Source: Oceanirhabdus seepicola | GTDB taxonomy: Bacteria; Bacillota; Clostridia; Clostridiales; Clostridiaceae | Length of the DNA stretch: 64,000 nt | Direction: 5' to 3' | NCBI RefSeq assembly: GCF_023684385.1 | Contig: NZ_JAGSOJ010000004.1 | Location: 310,001 to 374,000, forward strand | In this document: piece by piece, positions 17,772 to 26,952 of the stretch | How positions within the stretch are numbered: the stretch's first letter is position 1 | Layout: each line of letters starts with the position of its first letter | Notes under the pieces: generated by a model | What the model was told of the DNA's origin: nothing | Database searches by the model: none | What the model saw: the letters and a program-made list of their open reading frames with translations, nothing else | Program-made: the position numbers and the translations under genes

Positions 17772-19088
17772 TTAGTTGAAAATGTATTTGTTTAATATAG
17801 TTTCTAACAGCTCTTGTCTTCCTGATTTTATATTACGAACTCCATTTTCTTTTGCATATACTTCTAGTTCCTTTAATCCTACCTTGTTCTCCATTATTTC
17901 CTTTCCAATTCCTTCTCTATAGCTAGAATATCTTTCTTCAATTACACCTTCAAATACCTTATCTTCAATAAGTTTAGCAGCAACCTTTAACCCCTTAGCA
18001 AAAGTATCCATTCCTGCAATGTATCCATAGAATAAATCAACTTCTTCAAATGAACCTCTTCTTAACTTTGCATCGAAGTTTAGTCCACCAGTTGTAAACC
18101 CTCCATCCATTAATACTTCATACATAGCTAATGTAGCATCATAAATATTTGTTGGGAATTGATCAGTATCCCAGCCAAGCATTAAATCTCCTTGGTTAGC
18201 ATCAATACTTCCTAATACACCATTTATTCTAGCTACTGCAAGCTCGTGCTGGAATGTATGTCCCGCAAGTGTAGCATGGTTTGCCTCTATATTCATTTTA
18301 AATTTATCTTCTAATCCATACTTTCTTAAAAATCCAAGTACTGTTGCTGTATCGAAATCATATTGATGCTTAGTTGGCTCCTTTGGTTTAGGCTCAATAT
18401 AGAATTGACCTGTGAATCCAATCTCTTCAGCATAATCAACTGCCATGTTTAATAATCTTCCTAGGTTATCTAACTCAATATTCATATCAGTGTTTAGTAG
18501 AGTTTCATATCCTTCTCTACCTCCCCAAAATACGTAACCTTCTCCATTTAATCTCTTTGTGATTTCTAAAGCCTTTTTAACCTGAGCAGCAGCATATGCA
18601 AACACATCCGCATTAGAACTTGTTGCCGCACCATGAACATATCTTGCATTACTAAAGCAGTTAGCTGTTCCCCAAAGAAGCTTTATTCCTGTTCTTTTCA
18701 TTTCCTTTTCAATTTCATCTACTATTTCATCAAGGATTCTATTTGTTTCTTCAAGGTCCTTTCCTTCTGGAGCAATATCTCTATCATGGAAACAGAAATA
18801 TTCCATTCCTAGCTTCTCCATAAACTCAAAACCAGCTCTTACTCTATATTTTGCCTTTTCAACAGGATCAGTTATTTCATTCCAACTACGTACCATAGTT
18901 CCTTGTCCAAACGGATCAGTTCCTTCTCCGGTAAGTGTATGCCAATATGACATTGCAAATCTTAAGTGATCCTTCATCTTCTTACCCATTATTACTTCTT
19001 CTGGATTATAGTATCTAAATGATAATAAATCTGTTGATTCTGGTCCTTTATACTCTATCTTTTTAACTTGATTGAAAATTTCTCTCAT
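17772..19088 (-). CDS. xylA: Xylose isomerase
   Basis: This 438-aa enzyme isomerises D-xylose to D-xylulose and is of the long (class II) type usual in Firmicutes. The catalytic His is in F-C-F-H-D-R-D-I-A-P-E-G, metal ligands in Y-I-E-P-K-P-K-E-P-T and N-I-E-A-N-H-A-T-L-A-G-H-T, and the C-terminal metal site is in D-A-N-Q-G-D. Start ATG 19088 after AAGGAGG. It sits between the GH3 and xylB genes. Confidence 0.97.
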   Translation of the reverse strand: MREIFNQVKKIEYKGPESTDLLSFRYYNPEEVIMGKKMKDHLRFAMSYWHTLTGEGTDPFGQGTMVRSWNEITDPVEKAKYRVRAGFEFMEKLGMEYFCFHDRDIAPEGKDLEETNRILDEIVDEIEKEMKRTGIKLLWGTANCFSNARYVHGAATSSNADVFAYAAAQVKKALEITKRLNGEGYVFWGGREGYETLLNTDMNIELDNLGRLLNMAVDYAEEIGFTGQFYIEPKPKEPTKHQYDFDTATVLGFLRKYGLEDKFKMNIEANHATLAGHTFQHELAVARINGVLGSIDANQGDLMLGWDTDQFPTNIYDATLAMYEVLMDGGFTTGGLNFDAKLRRGSFEEVDLFYGYIAGMDTFAKGLKVAAKLIEDKVFEGVIEERYSSYREGIGKEIMENKVGLKELEVYAKENGVRNIKSGRQELLETILNKYIFN

Positions 19089-19121
19089 AATTCTTCCTCC
19101 TTATAGTTACACAAATTTATT

Positions 19122-21557
19122 TTATAAATACTGAACCTTTGCTCTAGAGAAAAATGCTTTATCATTAGTTAAATCTCTTTTTTCTCCTATAATCTCAAAT
19201 TCACCTTTTAACCTAATATCCTCTGATGAAGTACCTATCATCACATCCATATTTCCAGGCTCTACTACAAACTCCTTATTTCTATCATAAAAACCTAGAA
19301 TATTCATAGGCACTGTAAATGTGATTTTTGCTACTTCCCCTGGCTCAAGAGAAAGTCGTTTAAACCCATATAATTCTTTAACAGCTCTTGTTATAGTTGA
19401 TTCACGATCATGTAGGTATAATTGAACAACTTCATCTCCTGAATATTCCCCTATATTTTTAATATCCAATGAAATTTCAACTTCATCCTTAACATCAACC
19501 TTAGCTTTATTTATAAATAAATTACTATATTCAAATGTTGTATAACTTAAACCATAACCAAATGGATATAATGGTTTTGTACTAATATTCACATAATTAC
19601 CAGACCAGTGTGAACGTCCACCTGATGGCTTGTGGTTATAATAAACAGGTACCTGGCCTACACTTCTAGGGAATGATATAGGCAATTTACCACCTGGGTT
19701 ATAGTCTCCAAACAATACGTCTGCAACTGCTCCTGCTCCCTCTTCACCTGGAACCCACGCTTCTAAAATCGCTGGAATATTTTCTGATTCCCAAGTAATA
19801 GATAACGGACGTCCATTAACAAGAACTAAAACAACTGGTGTTCCTGTTTCTTTAATTTTCTTTAATAACTCCATTTGTACACCACTTAGATTTATATCTG
19901 CACGGTCTCTAGATTCGCCAGATGTTGAATCTAACGTTAGACCTGATTTTCCTCCCATAATTACTACTGCAACTTCTGATTTTCTTGCTGCTTCTACAGC
20001 TTGTTCAAAGCCCTCAATATTTTCTTCCATTATGTCACAGCCTCTAGCGTAGTGAATTTCTGTATTCTCGGAAACCTTATCCTTGATGCCAGCAAGTATA
20101 CTTTTTATATTACAAGACTTATATGTGTATTCATCTTTGTCTTTTGCTTCAAATACTGCCTTAAATGCTTCCTTTGCCTTTTCCTGTGATTCTCTCTGTT
20201 TTTCATTTAATTCAAGATCTGTTGAGTTATTATTAATAGACTTCATAATTTCTACAGTACCTTCCATCTGCCCAACATAAGAGTAATCTCCCAATAGATT
20301 TCTTACTGTATCTGCATTTGGTCCTATAACTGCAATCGATTTTGTATCTTTTTTAAGTGGTAATAAATCATCTTGATTTTTTAACAGTACCATTGATTCA
20401 CAAGCTAGCTTTCTAGCAACTTTCTTATTCTTAGGTTTGTTAAATACTTCTGTGATTTTTTCACTATCTCCATAAGGATTTTCAAATAAACCTAGTTCGA
20501 ATTTTTTAGCTAATACACGTCTAACAGACCTATCTATTACTTCCTCCGATACAAGCCCTTTTCTTACTGCATCAATTAAGTTTTCTCCATAACCAGCAGT
20601 TTGTGAGAGTTCTACATCAAGACCTGCTTCAATAGCTTGTACGCCAGCTCCTTGTAGATCCTCTGAAATATGATGATAATTATGAGCTGTTTCGATAGTC
20701 CCATAATCCGATACAACCATTCCCTTAAAGCCTAATCTATCTCTAAGCAAATCCGTTAAAATTTCCTTTGACACTCCACATGGAATTCCATCTATTTCAG
20801 AATATGAGTTCATAACTGAGGCAAGATTAGCTTCATGTATTGCCGCTTCAAAAGGTTTTGCATAAACTCCCCATAATTCTCTATCTGCTAAATGTACTGG
20901 TGACCAGTTCATTCCACCCTCAGATAATCCATATCCTAAAAAGTGCTTTGCAGTTGCAATTACACCGTTCTTTAAGCCATCTCCTTGTAATCCCTTTATA
21001 TATGATGTTCCAATTCTAGAAACTAGATATGGATCTTCACCGTATGTTTCCTCTACTCTTCCCCATCTTGCATCTCTAGCTATATCAAGTACAGGTGATA
21101 ACCCTTGTCTTGCACCAACACAAAGCATTTGTTCACGAATTATATCAGACATTTCTTCAACAACTTCTGGATCCCAAGTTGAAGCTACTCCTATACTCTG
21201 TGTAAATGCAGTTGCATGTTTTGCTTGATAACCACATAAGCATTCCTCATGAACAATTGCAGGTATTCCTAATCTCGTATTTTCCACCAAAAATTTTTGT
21301 ACCCCATTAACTAGTTTTGCACATATTTTAGGATCCATATCTAGCACACCTGCTGCACGTGATATCTGTCCCCATCCATGTTTAAATTCTGCATTCAACT
21401 TTTCAGTATCAAATCCATCTAATCCAACTGCAACGAAAAGGTATTCAGATCCAAGCTGTGCAACCTTTTCTTCAAGTATCATTCTTTCAATTAAGTCATT
21501 TACCCTTTCTTCTACTGTCCTATTTGAATCCTTGTAAAGTATATAGTTTTCACTCAT
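19122..21557 (-). CDS. GH3 beta-xylosidase / beta-glucosidase
   Basis: This 811-aa protein has the three usual parts: a TIM barrel (about 1-350) with K-H-F-L-G-Y-G and nucleophile Asp in V-V-S-D-Y-G-T, an alpha/beta sandwich (about 390-640), and a C-terminal fibronectin-type domain (about 690-790). There is no signal peptide, so it acts on imported xylosides. The co-operonic xylA and xylB make xylosidase the better guess than glucosidase. First gene of the operon, start ATG 21557 after AGGAGG. Confidence 0.92.
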   Translation of the reverse strand: MSENYILYKDSNRTVEERVNDLIERMILEEKVAQLGSEYLFVAVGLDGFDTEKLNAEFKHGWGQISRAAGVLDMDPKICAKLVNGVQKFLVENTRLGIPAIVHEECLCGYQAKHATAFTQSIGVASTWDPEVVEEMSDIIREQMLCVGARQGLSPVLDIARDARWGRVEETYGEDPYLVSRIGTSYIKGLQGDGLKNGVIATAKHFLGYGLSEGGMNWSPVHLADRELWGVYAKPFEAAIHEANLASVMNSYSEIDGIPCGVSKEILTDLLRDRLGFKGMVVSDYGTIETAHNYHHISEDLQGAGVQAIEAGLDVELSQTAGYGENLIDAVRKGLVSEEVIDRSVRRVLAKKFELGLFENPYGDSEKITEVFNKPKNKKVARKLACESMVLLKNQDDLLPLKKDTKSIAVIGPNADTVRNLLGDYSYVGQMEGTVEIMKSINNNSTDLELNEKQRESQEKAKEAFKAVFEAKDKDEYTYKSCNIKSILAGIKDKVSENTEIHYARGCDIMEENIEGFEQAVEAARKSEVAVVIMGGKSGLTLDSTSGESRDRADINLSGVQMELLKKIKETGTPVVLVLVNGRPLSITWESENIPAILEAWVPGEEGAGAVADVLFGDYNPGGKLPISFPRSVGQVPVYYNHKPSGGRSHWSGNYVNISTKPLYPFGYGLSYTTFEYSNLFINKAKVDVKDEVEISLDIKNIGEYSGDEVVQLYLHDRESTITRAVKELYGFKRLSLEPGEVAKITFTVPMNILGFYDRNKEFVVEPGNMDVMIGTSSEDIRLKGEFEIIGEKRDLTNDKAFFSRAKVQYL

Positions 21558-21730
21558 AGTCTTCCTCCTTTAATCTAATAACTTCAAACCCGAACTAAAT
21601 ATTCTGAATTTTTTAAGTAGTTAAACTCTTTAAAATAATTATATGTAAATCGGGAAAATGTTTTTGTCATATATTTAATATTTTTTTAGTTTTCTTAATA
21701 TATGTTATAATTATTCCTGGAGGTGGAAGA

Positions 21731-22981
21731 ATGATTTTCAATAATGACGGGGTTATGAATATAGATGAACTTACAGAGATTATGCGCATTTTTTACTTTT
21801 CAAGTTTTATCCCCATAAAATCCCTTGATAATAACCTTAAAGTTCAAGGTTGTTTTCCAAGTATAGATACTCAAAACTATCCTTTTTCAATTGATTTTGA
21901 CAAGGAATATAAAAAAATTCATGATGTCTTATTGCAATTTCCAGAATCAAACAAAGGTTTTCTTTATACAAATAATTATGAAGTTTCCTATATAGCAATA
22001 GGCTTATGGGAAAATAATACCTTTAAAGGCAGCTTAATTGTAGGCCCTTTTATTCTCTTTTCTCCTGACTCCCTTAATATTGACAAATTAGTTGAAATCA
22101 ATAAAATGCCATTTAGCATTAAAGGAGATTTAAAAAAATTCTATCAACAACTAAGTATTGTTAATCATCCTAGAGAGCTTTACTTAACAAAATTTCTTTT
22201 TTCTTTAATTCACAATAATGTTGATTTATCTAGAATTTCTTTCATAAACAATAAGAAAATACAAACTGAAGAATTCGTTTCAGATGTAATTATAAGAAAT
22301 AGAGAAATAGAATATAAAATGACTCCTGACAATTTAACGCAAGATTTATATAATTACGTACGTCTAGGTGATTTAGAAAATGCAAAAAAGACCAAAGATA
22401 AGATAAATGAATATGAAATGCTAGAATTACCTGGTATTGAAGGTATTAGAAATGGTAAAAATCTATTAATTATTTATTCTTATTCTTTATCAAGAGCAAC
22501 CATTCAAGGCGGGGTTGATATTGATTATTCATCAAATCTTTGCAATGGGTTTATTAGGTCCGTTGAAAATTGCAGTAGTATGAATGATTTGATAGCTCTA
22601 TCTGATAAGATGCTTAAAGAATATGTTAAAAGTGTAAGAAAATACGGTATAACCAAGCTACACCCAGCTATTCAAAAGGCTTTAAAAATCATTAATAAAA
22701 ACCTAAATGAAAATTTAAATCTAAATGAGATATCTAGTAAAGTTCATTTGCACCCTAATTACTTTTCGTCCCTATTTAAAAAAGAAATGGGCATAACATT
22801 TCAAAAATATATTTTAAAATTAAGAATTCAAGAAGCAAAACGACTTCTTGATTACTCTGACTATTCTATACTAGATATTGCCCTATACTTAGGTTTTAAA
22901 AATCAAAGTCATTTCACAAGTATTTTTAAGACTTATGAAGGATGTACCCCAAAAGCGTATAAAAAAAAGAAAAAAATATAA
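21731..22981 (+). CDS. AraC-family regulator of the xyloside operon
   Basis: This 416-aa protein has a C-terminal AraC/XylS double HTH (about residues 315-412: LNEISSKVHLHPNYFSSLFK, then the second HTH with LDIALYLGFKNQSHFTSIFK). The 300-residue N-terminal sensory region has no membrane segments and no family I recognise. It is divergent from the GH3-xylA-xylB operon with 173 bp between starts. It probably activates that operon in response to a xyloside. Start ATG 21731 after GGAGGTGG. Confidence 0.9.
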   Translation: MIFNNDGVMNIDELTEIMRIFYFSSFIPIKSLDNNLKVQGCFPSIDTQNYPFSIDFDKEYKKIHDVLLQFPESNKGFLYTNNYEVSYIAIGLWENNTFKGSLIVGPFILFSPDSLNIDKLVEINKMPFSIKGDLKKFYQQLSIVNHPRELYLTKFLFSLIHNNVDLSRISFINNKKIQTEEFVSDVIIRNREIEYKMTPDNLTQDLYNYVRLGDLENAKKTKDKINEYEMLELPGIEGIRNGKNLLIIYSYSLSRATIQGGVDIDYSSNLCNGFIRSVENCSSMNDLIALSDKMLKEYVKSVRKYGITKLHPAIQKALKIINKNLNENLNLNEISSKVHLHPNYFSSLFKKEMGITFQKYILKLRIQEAKRLLDYSDYSILDIALYLGFKNQSHFTSIFKTYEGCTPKAYKKKKKI

Positions 22982-22994
22982 GTGATTAAAAACA

Positions 22995-23026
22995 AACCCG
23001 CTTTGACAAATCTGTAAAAGCGGGTT
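22995..23026 (+). terminator. Terminator of the araC-type gene
   Basis: AACCCGCTTT and AAAGCGGGTT pair perfectly (10 bp, 12-nt loop) 13 bp after the stop. The trailing T-run is weak. Confidence 0.65.
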
Positions 23027-23121
23027 GATTACATCTTTCTTTTACTAACTTACATAAGCCATAGAATTAGGTATTTTTTACTTACATTAATTACCACACT
23101 ATATAACCTTCCCATTCCCTC

Positions 23122-23149
23122 TTCAAAATGTTATTATTATTTATACAAT
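23122..23149 (+). promoter_or_regulatory. Promoter of the queuosine operon
   Basis: TTCAAA (23122-23127), 16-bp spacer, TACAAT (23144-23149). The predicted transcription start falls at about 23155, exactly where the riboswitch aptamer begins. Confidence 0.55.
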
Positions 23150-23154
23150 AAAAT

Positions 23155-23194
23155 AAGACAGTTCGTAACCATCCTGTCTATAAGCAAAACTAGG
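23155..23194 (+). promoter_or_regulatory. preQ1-I riboswitch aptamer
   Basis: The P1 stem is AGACAG (23156-23161) with CTGTCT (23174-23179). The loop TTCGTAACCATC and the A-rich 3' tail ATAAGCAAAACTAGG follow the preQ1 class I pattern: a small hairpin followed by an A-rich strand that folds back into the loop as an H-type pseudoknot. The preQ1 biosynthetic genes downstream agree. Family identification is from pattern memory and was not run through a covariance model. Confidence 0.8.
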
Positions 23195-23197
23195 ACT

Positions 23198-23222
23198 AAA
23201 TTACCATTTTAGGTAGTTTTTT
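23198..23222 (+). terminator. preQ1 riboswitch expression platform terminator
   Basis: AAATTACC and GGTAGTTT pair (one G-U) around ATTTTA and run into TTT, four bases after the aptamer. Ligand-stabilised pseudoknot formation would favour this hairpin, switching off the operon when preQ1 is abundant. Confidence 0.7.
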
Positions 23223-23228
23223 GTTTAT

Positions 23229-23250
23229 GGGCTTATTGCGCCCTTTTTTT
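23229..23250 (+). terminator. Second leader hairpin with T7 tract
   Basis: GGGC and GCCC around TTATTGC are followed by seven T residues. The stem is short, so strength is uncertain. It may reinforce the riboswitch terminator. Confidence 0.45.
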
Positions 23251-23270
23251 GTGTCCTTTTTTAAAATTTA

Positions 23271-23422
23271 GTCGTATGAAAATAAATAACAAGTCAAAGA
23301 TGCGACGGATATTTCGGGGCATGGGTCGAGTTGGCTGATAGTTGCTCTATCAGTGGGTTCCAAGGATGAAGTAGGCCACAAAATAGACTAGCATACTGAC
23401 TAGTTATTTATTTGAATATGCC
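23271..23422. repeat. Terminal-inverted-repeat element, full copy (family A)
   Basis: This is a 152-bp copy related to 51868-52020 (clearly alignable along its length) and to the ends at 6503-6574. Ends: TATGAAAATAAATAACAAGTC and, inverted, GACTAGTTATTTATTTGAA. The interior has a hairpin CTGATAG / CTATCAG and conserved GTGGGTTCCAAGGATGAAGTA. It is inserted between the preQ1 riboswitch and the first gene of the operon it controls. No coding capacity. Confidence 0.8.
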
Positions 23423-23439
23423 TTATGGAGGATTAACTA

Positions 23440-24438
23440 ATGAGAAAAATAGGTTTAACAACCACAGTTCCTGTAGAAGTACTTCTAGCAGCGGGATATA
23501 AACCAATAGATTTAAATAATCTATTTATAACTTCTAAAGACTATTCGAGTTATATTGATATAGCTGAAAGAGACGGTTTTCCTAAAAGCATGTGTACTTG
23601 GATAAAAGGAATTTACGGAGCTTGTATAGAGAATGATATTCAAGAAATAGTTGGAGTTATGGAAGGTGATTGTTCTAATACAAGAGCTCTTATAGAAGTA
23701 TTAGAATTAAGAGGAATTAAAGTTTATCCATTTTCTTTTCCACATAGTCATAAGAAAGAAGATATAAAAAAAGAACTAGATAAGTTTATGGATATTTTTA
23801 GAGTAAGTATAGAAGAAGTTGAAAAAGTGAGAATTAGATTAAATAAAGTAAGAGACTTAGCTAAGGAAATTGATAAGTTAACATATATAAACAATAAAGC
23901 AAATGGTTTTGAAAATCATTTGTATCAGGTAAGTTTAAGTGATTTAAATGGTGATATTGATACTTTTAAATCTGAACTAAAAAGTGTTATTTCAAATATT
24001 AAAGAAAGACAAACTATAGATAAAAAACTAAGATTAGGTTATATTGGGGTTCCGCCTATGACTGGTGATATATATGAATTTGTTCAGGACTTTGATGCTC
24101 ATTTTGTATTTAACGAAGTTCAAAGAGAATTTGCTTTCCCTAGAGCAGATAAAGCTGAAAATATATATGAACAGTATTATGATTACACATATCCATATGA
24201 TACTGAATTTAGAATTATAGAGTTAAAAAAGCAGATCAGTGAGAGAAAATTAGATGGAATAATTCATTACACTCAAGCTTTTTGTTATAGAGCTGTTGAA
24301 GATATTGTTTTAAAAGAAAAATTAGACATTCCTATTCTGAATATTGAAGGGGATAAGTTAAATACTCTAGATGCAAGAACTAAACTTAGACTTGAAGCTT
24401 TTCTTGATATGTTATCAGATTTCAAGGAGGAAAGATAA
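23440..24438 (+). CDS. 2-hydroxyacyl-CoA dehydratase D-subunit-like protein (YjiM/HgdB family)
   Basis: This 332-aa Fe-S protein of the HgdB/YjiM family starts at ATG 23440 after GGAGG. Cysteines in S-M-C-T-W, G-A-C-I, G-D-C-S-N and A-F-C-Y-R are the candidate cluster ligands. The C-terminal signature I-E-G-D-K-L-N-T-L-D-A-R-T-K-L-R-L-E-A-F is typical. It starts a six-gene unit with its activase and queD-queE-folE-queC. Stand-alone members of this family include the double-cubane cluster proteins that catalyse ATP-driven low-potential reductions. A dehydratase role is unlikely because the alpha subunit is missing. Substrate unknown. Confidence 0.85.
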   Translation: MRKIGLTTTVPVEVLLAAGYKPIDLNNLFITSKDYSSYIDIAERDGFPKSMCTWIKGIYGACIENDIQEIVGVMEGDCSNTRALIEVLELRGIKVYPFSFPHSHKKEDIKKELDKFMDIFRVSIEEVEKVRIRLNKVRDLAKEIDKLTYINNKANGFENHLYQVSLSDLNGDIDTFKSELKSVISNIKERQTIDKKLRLGYIGVPPMTGDIYEFVQDFDAHFVFNEVQREFAFPRADKAENIYEQYYDYTYPYDTEFRIIELKKQISERKLDGIIHYTQAFCYRAVEDIVLKEKLDIPILNIEGDKLNTLDARTKLRLEAFLDMLSDFKEER

Positions 24439-25200
24439 ATGAGAATATTAGGTGTAGATCTTGGAAGTAGAGAAGTTAAGCTTGTAGTAATGGAAGACAA
24501 TAAAATTATAAAAAAGCTAAAAGTTAGTACAATGTCTTTTTATAGAGACTATTGCACCTACGATGGTAAAGTTACAGTAGATTTAAATAAATTAAATATA
24601 GATGATATTGATATAGGTGTATCTACAGGATACGGTAGAAACAATACTGACTTAAACAAGTTTACCCCTATAAACGAGATTAAAGCCCATGTTTATGGTG
24701 GATTTTATCAAACATGGTTAAGGGATTTTATACTTTTAGACGTAGGTGGACAAGATGTTAAGGTAGTTAAAGTTGAAAAAGGAATTACAACTGATTTAGA
24801 ACTTAATGAAAAATGTGCTGCTTCCTGTGGTAGATATTTAGAAAATATGGCAAATGTACTTGAAACATCTCTTGATGATATGAGTAATCACTATGAAAAT
24901 CCAGTAGAGCTAAATTCAACATGTGCAGTATTTTCTGAATCAGAGTTAATAGGAAAAATAGCTGAGGGTGCTAATATAGAAAGTTTATGTGCAGGAGTTA
25001 ATTATTCCTTATATAAAAGATTGAATCCACTTTTAACAAAGTTTAAAGGAAGAAAATTAGTCTTAACAGGTGGAGTTGCTAATAACTTCGCTATAAAGGA
25101 ATATTTGAAGAATGATTATGAGGAAATTATCTCAGTTGAAGAACCTCAATTTAATGGAGCAATAGGATGCTGTTATTATGGCAGTAAGTTTTTAAAGTAA
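24439..25200 (+). CDS. BadF/BadG/HgdC-type ATP-dependent activase
   Basis: This 253-aa ASKHA-fold ATPase starts directly after the stop of the HgdB-like gene. N-terminal phosphate loop G-V-D-L-G-S-R-E-V-K, second nucleotide motif L-D-V-G-G-Q-D-V, and the two cysteines holding the inter-subunit [4Fe-4S] cluster (N-E-K-C-A-A-S-C-G-R and N-S-T-C-A-V-F). C-terminal L-T-G-G-V-A-N-N completes the adenosine site. It would hydrolyse ATP to push one electron into the HgdB-like partner. Confidence 0.9.
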   Translation: MRILGVDLGSREVKLVVMEDNKIIKKLKVSTMSFYRDYCTYDGKVTVDLNKLNIDDIDIGVSTGYGRNNTDLNKFTPINEIKAHVYGGFYQTWLRDFILLDVGGQDVKVVKVEKGITTDLELNEKCAASCGRYLENMANVLETSLDDMSNHYENPVELNSTCAVFSESELIGKIAEGANIESLCAGVNYSLYKRLNPLLTKFKGRKLVLTGGVANNFAIKEYLKNDYEEIISVEEPQFNGAIGCCYYGSKFLK

Positions 25201-25219
25201 ATTTAGGGGGATTAAATTA

Positions 25220-25651
25220 ATGTATATACTAAAAGCTGAACATAGCTTTGATAGTGCTCATTTTCTTGCAAATTATGAAGGGAAATGTAGCAATATTCAC
25301 GGTCATAGATGGAGAGTAGAAATAGAAGTACAATCACAATCATTAATTAATGGTGGACAATTAGATGGTATGGTAATAGATTTTGGTGATTTAAAAAAAG
25401 ATGTTAAAGAAGTTGTAGATTCTTATGACCATGCCTTAATCATACAAGAAGGTACTATGAGAAAAGAAACTTTACAATGTTTAATACAAGATAACTTCAA
25501 AATAATAGAGGTACAATTTAGACCAACAGCAGAAAATTTTTCAGCCTTTTTCTTTAACTACATGGAGGAAAAAGGATATAACGTAAAAAGAGCTACTGTT
25601 TATGAAACACCTACTAATAGTGCCACATATGAAAAATGTGAGGTGAATTAG
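25220..25651 (+). CDS. queD: 6-carboxytetrahydropterin synthase QueD
   Basis: This 143-aa enzyme converts dihydroneopterin triphosphate to 6-carboxy-5,6,7,8-tetrahydropterin, the second step towards queuosine. Zn ligands: His in F-D-S-A-H-F and the pair in N-I-H-G-H-R. The catalytic Cys is in G-K-C-S-N-I-H. C-terminal E-T-P-T-N-S-A-T-Y motif. It lies 19 nt after the activase gene and 1 nt before queE. Confidence 0.95.
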   Translation: MYILKAEHSFDSAHFLANYEGKCSNIHGHRWRVEIEVQSQSLINGGQLDGMVIDFGDLKKDVKEVVDSYDHALIIQEGTMRKETLQCLIQDNFKIIEVQFRPTAENFSAFFFNYMEEKGYNVKRATVYETPTNSATYEKCEVN

Positions 25652-25652
25652 T

Positions 25653-26318
25653 ATGAATTTTAAAGTAGTTGAAAAGTTCGTAAGTGTAAATGGAGAAGGT
25701 CGTTTATCTGGTCAATTAGCCATATTCATAAGATTTGCTGGATGTAATCTGGATTGTAGTTATTGTGATACAAGATGGGCTAATGAGAAGAATGTTGAAT
25801 ACACTTTAATGAATGCGGAAGAAATCTATGAATATATAAAATCCACAGGAGTTAAAAATATTACATTAACAGGTGGAGAGCCTTTACTCCAAAATGGTCT
25901 TGTAGAATTGTTAAATGTATTATCAAAAGATAAAGAGCTTTTAGTTGAAATAGAAACAAATGGTAGTGTTTCTTTAAATGAGTTTGTAGAGATACAGAAT
26001 CCCCCTAGATTTGTAATGGATTATAAACTTCCTTCAAGTGATATGGAACAAAGGATGTTAGTCCATAATTTCAAATATTTAACTAAAAAGGATACAGTTA
26101 AGTTTGTTTCAGGTAGTATTGAAGATTTAGAAAGAGCTAAGCATATAATTGATCAATACAATCTAATAAATAAAACCAATGTTTATATAAGCCCAATCTT
26201 TGGTAAGATTCAAATGTCTAAGATTGTTGATTTTATGCAACAATTTAATATGAATGGAGTTACCCTGCAAGTACAACTTCACAAGATAATATGGGATCCT
26301 GAGGAAAGAGGTGTTTAA
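25653..26318 (+). CDS. queE: 7-carboxy-7-deazaguanine synthase QueE
   Basis: This 221-aa radical-SAM enzyme carries the cluster motif C-N-L-D-C-S-Y-C (CX3CX2C) and TGGEPLLQ. It contracts the QueD product to 7-carboxy-7-deazaguanine. The length is typical for Gram-positive QueE. It is tightly packed in the queuosine operon (1 nt after queD, 5 nt before folE). Confidence 0.95.
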   Translation: MNFKVVEKFVSVNGEGRLSGQLAIFIRFAGCNLDCSYCDTRWANEKNVEYTLMNAEEIYEYIKSTGVKNITLTGGEPLLQNGLVELLNVLSKDKELLVEIETNGSVSLNEFVEIQNPPRFVMDYKLPSSDMEQRMLVHNFKYLTKKDTVKFVSGSIEDLERAKHIIDQYNLINKTNVYISPIFGKIQMSKIVDFMQQFNMNGVTLQVQLHKIIWDPEERGV

Positions 26319-26323
26319 ATACA

Positions 26324-26911
26324 ATGGCTATCAATTTAAAAGAAATTGAAAAACACATAAGAGGAATTTTAATAGCTTTAGGGGACAATCCAGATAGAGA
26401 AGGACTAAAGGATACTCCTAAACGTGTTGCTAAAATGTACGAAGAGATATTCGAGGGACAGTGTTATACAAATGCTGAAATTGCTGAGATGTTTAATAAA
26501 ACATTTGAAGAGGATTTAAGTATAAATGAAAATAATAAAGATATGGTTTTTATGAAGGATATTGAAATTTTTAGCCATTGTGAACACCATTTAGCTTTAA
26601 TGTACAATATGAAAGTATCTGTTGCATATATTCCAAACAATAAAATCATTGGTTTAAGTAAAATTGCTAGAATCGCAGATCTTGTTGGACGTAGATTACA
26701 ACTTCAAGAAAGAATAGGAACAGATATAGCAGAAATCATGCAGTTAATAACTGATTCTGATGATGTTGCTGTTATCATTGAAGGGGAACATGGATGTATG
26801 ACTACTAGAGGTATCAAGAAAACCAATGCAAAAACCATAACAACAACATTAAGAGGACGATTTGAGACGGACTTAGGTTTACAAAACAATCTAATGATCA
26901 TGTATAAATAA
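26324..26911 (+). CDS. folE: GTP cyclohydrolase I
   Basis: This 195-aa enzyme makes dihydroneopterin triphosphate from GTP, the entry to queuosine (and folate). Zn ligands are in F-S-H-C-E-H-H-L and the distal G-E-H-G-C-M-T-T-R-G. The start (MAINLKEIEKHIRG) follows AAAGAGGTG. Position in the operon makes queuosine supply its main role, with folate as a possible second product. Confidence 0.95.
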   Translation: MAINLKEIEKHIRGILIALGDNPDREGLKDTPKRVAKMYEEIFEGQCYTNAEIAEMFNKTFEEDLSINENNKDMVFMKDIEIFSHCEHHLALMYNMKVSVAYIPNNKIIGLSKIARIADLVGRRLQLQERIGTDIAEIMQLITDSDDVAVIIEGEHGCMTTRGIKKTNAKTITTTLRGRFETDLGLQNNLMIMYK

Positions 26912-26952
26912 TATATTTTAAATAGATATTAATGAAAGGTTCGGTGTACTAA

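Noticed and set aside
21640..21670. Catabolite-responsive element near the GH3/araC intergenic region (TGTAAATCGGGAAAATG)
   Set aside because: Too many mismatches to the cre consensus to claim.
23440..25200. 2-hydroxyglutaryl-CoA dehydratase with its activator
   Set aside because: Only one dehydratase-type subunit is present and the neighbours are queuosine genes; a stand-alone ATP-dependent reductase is more likely.
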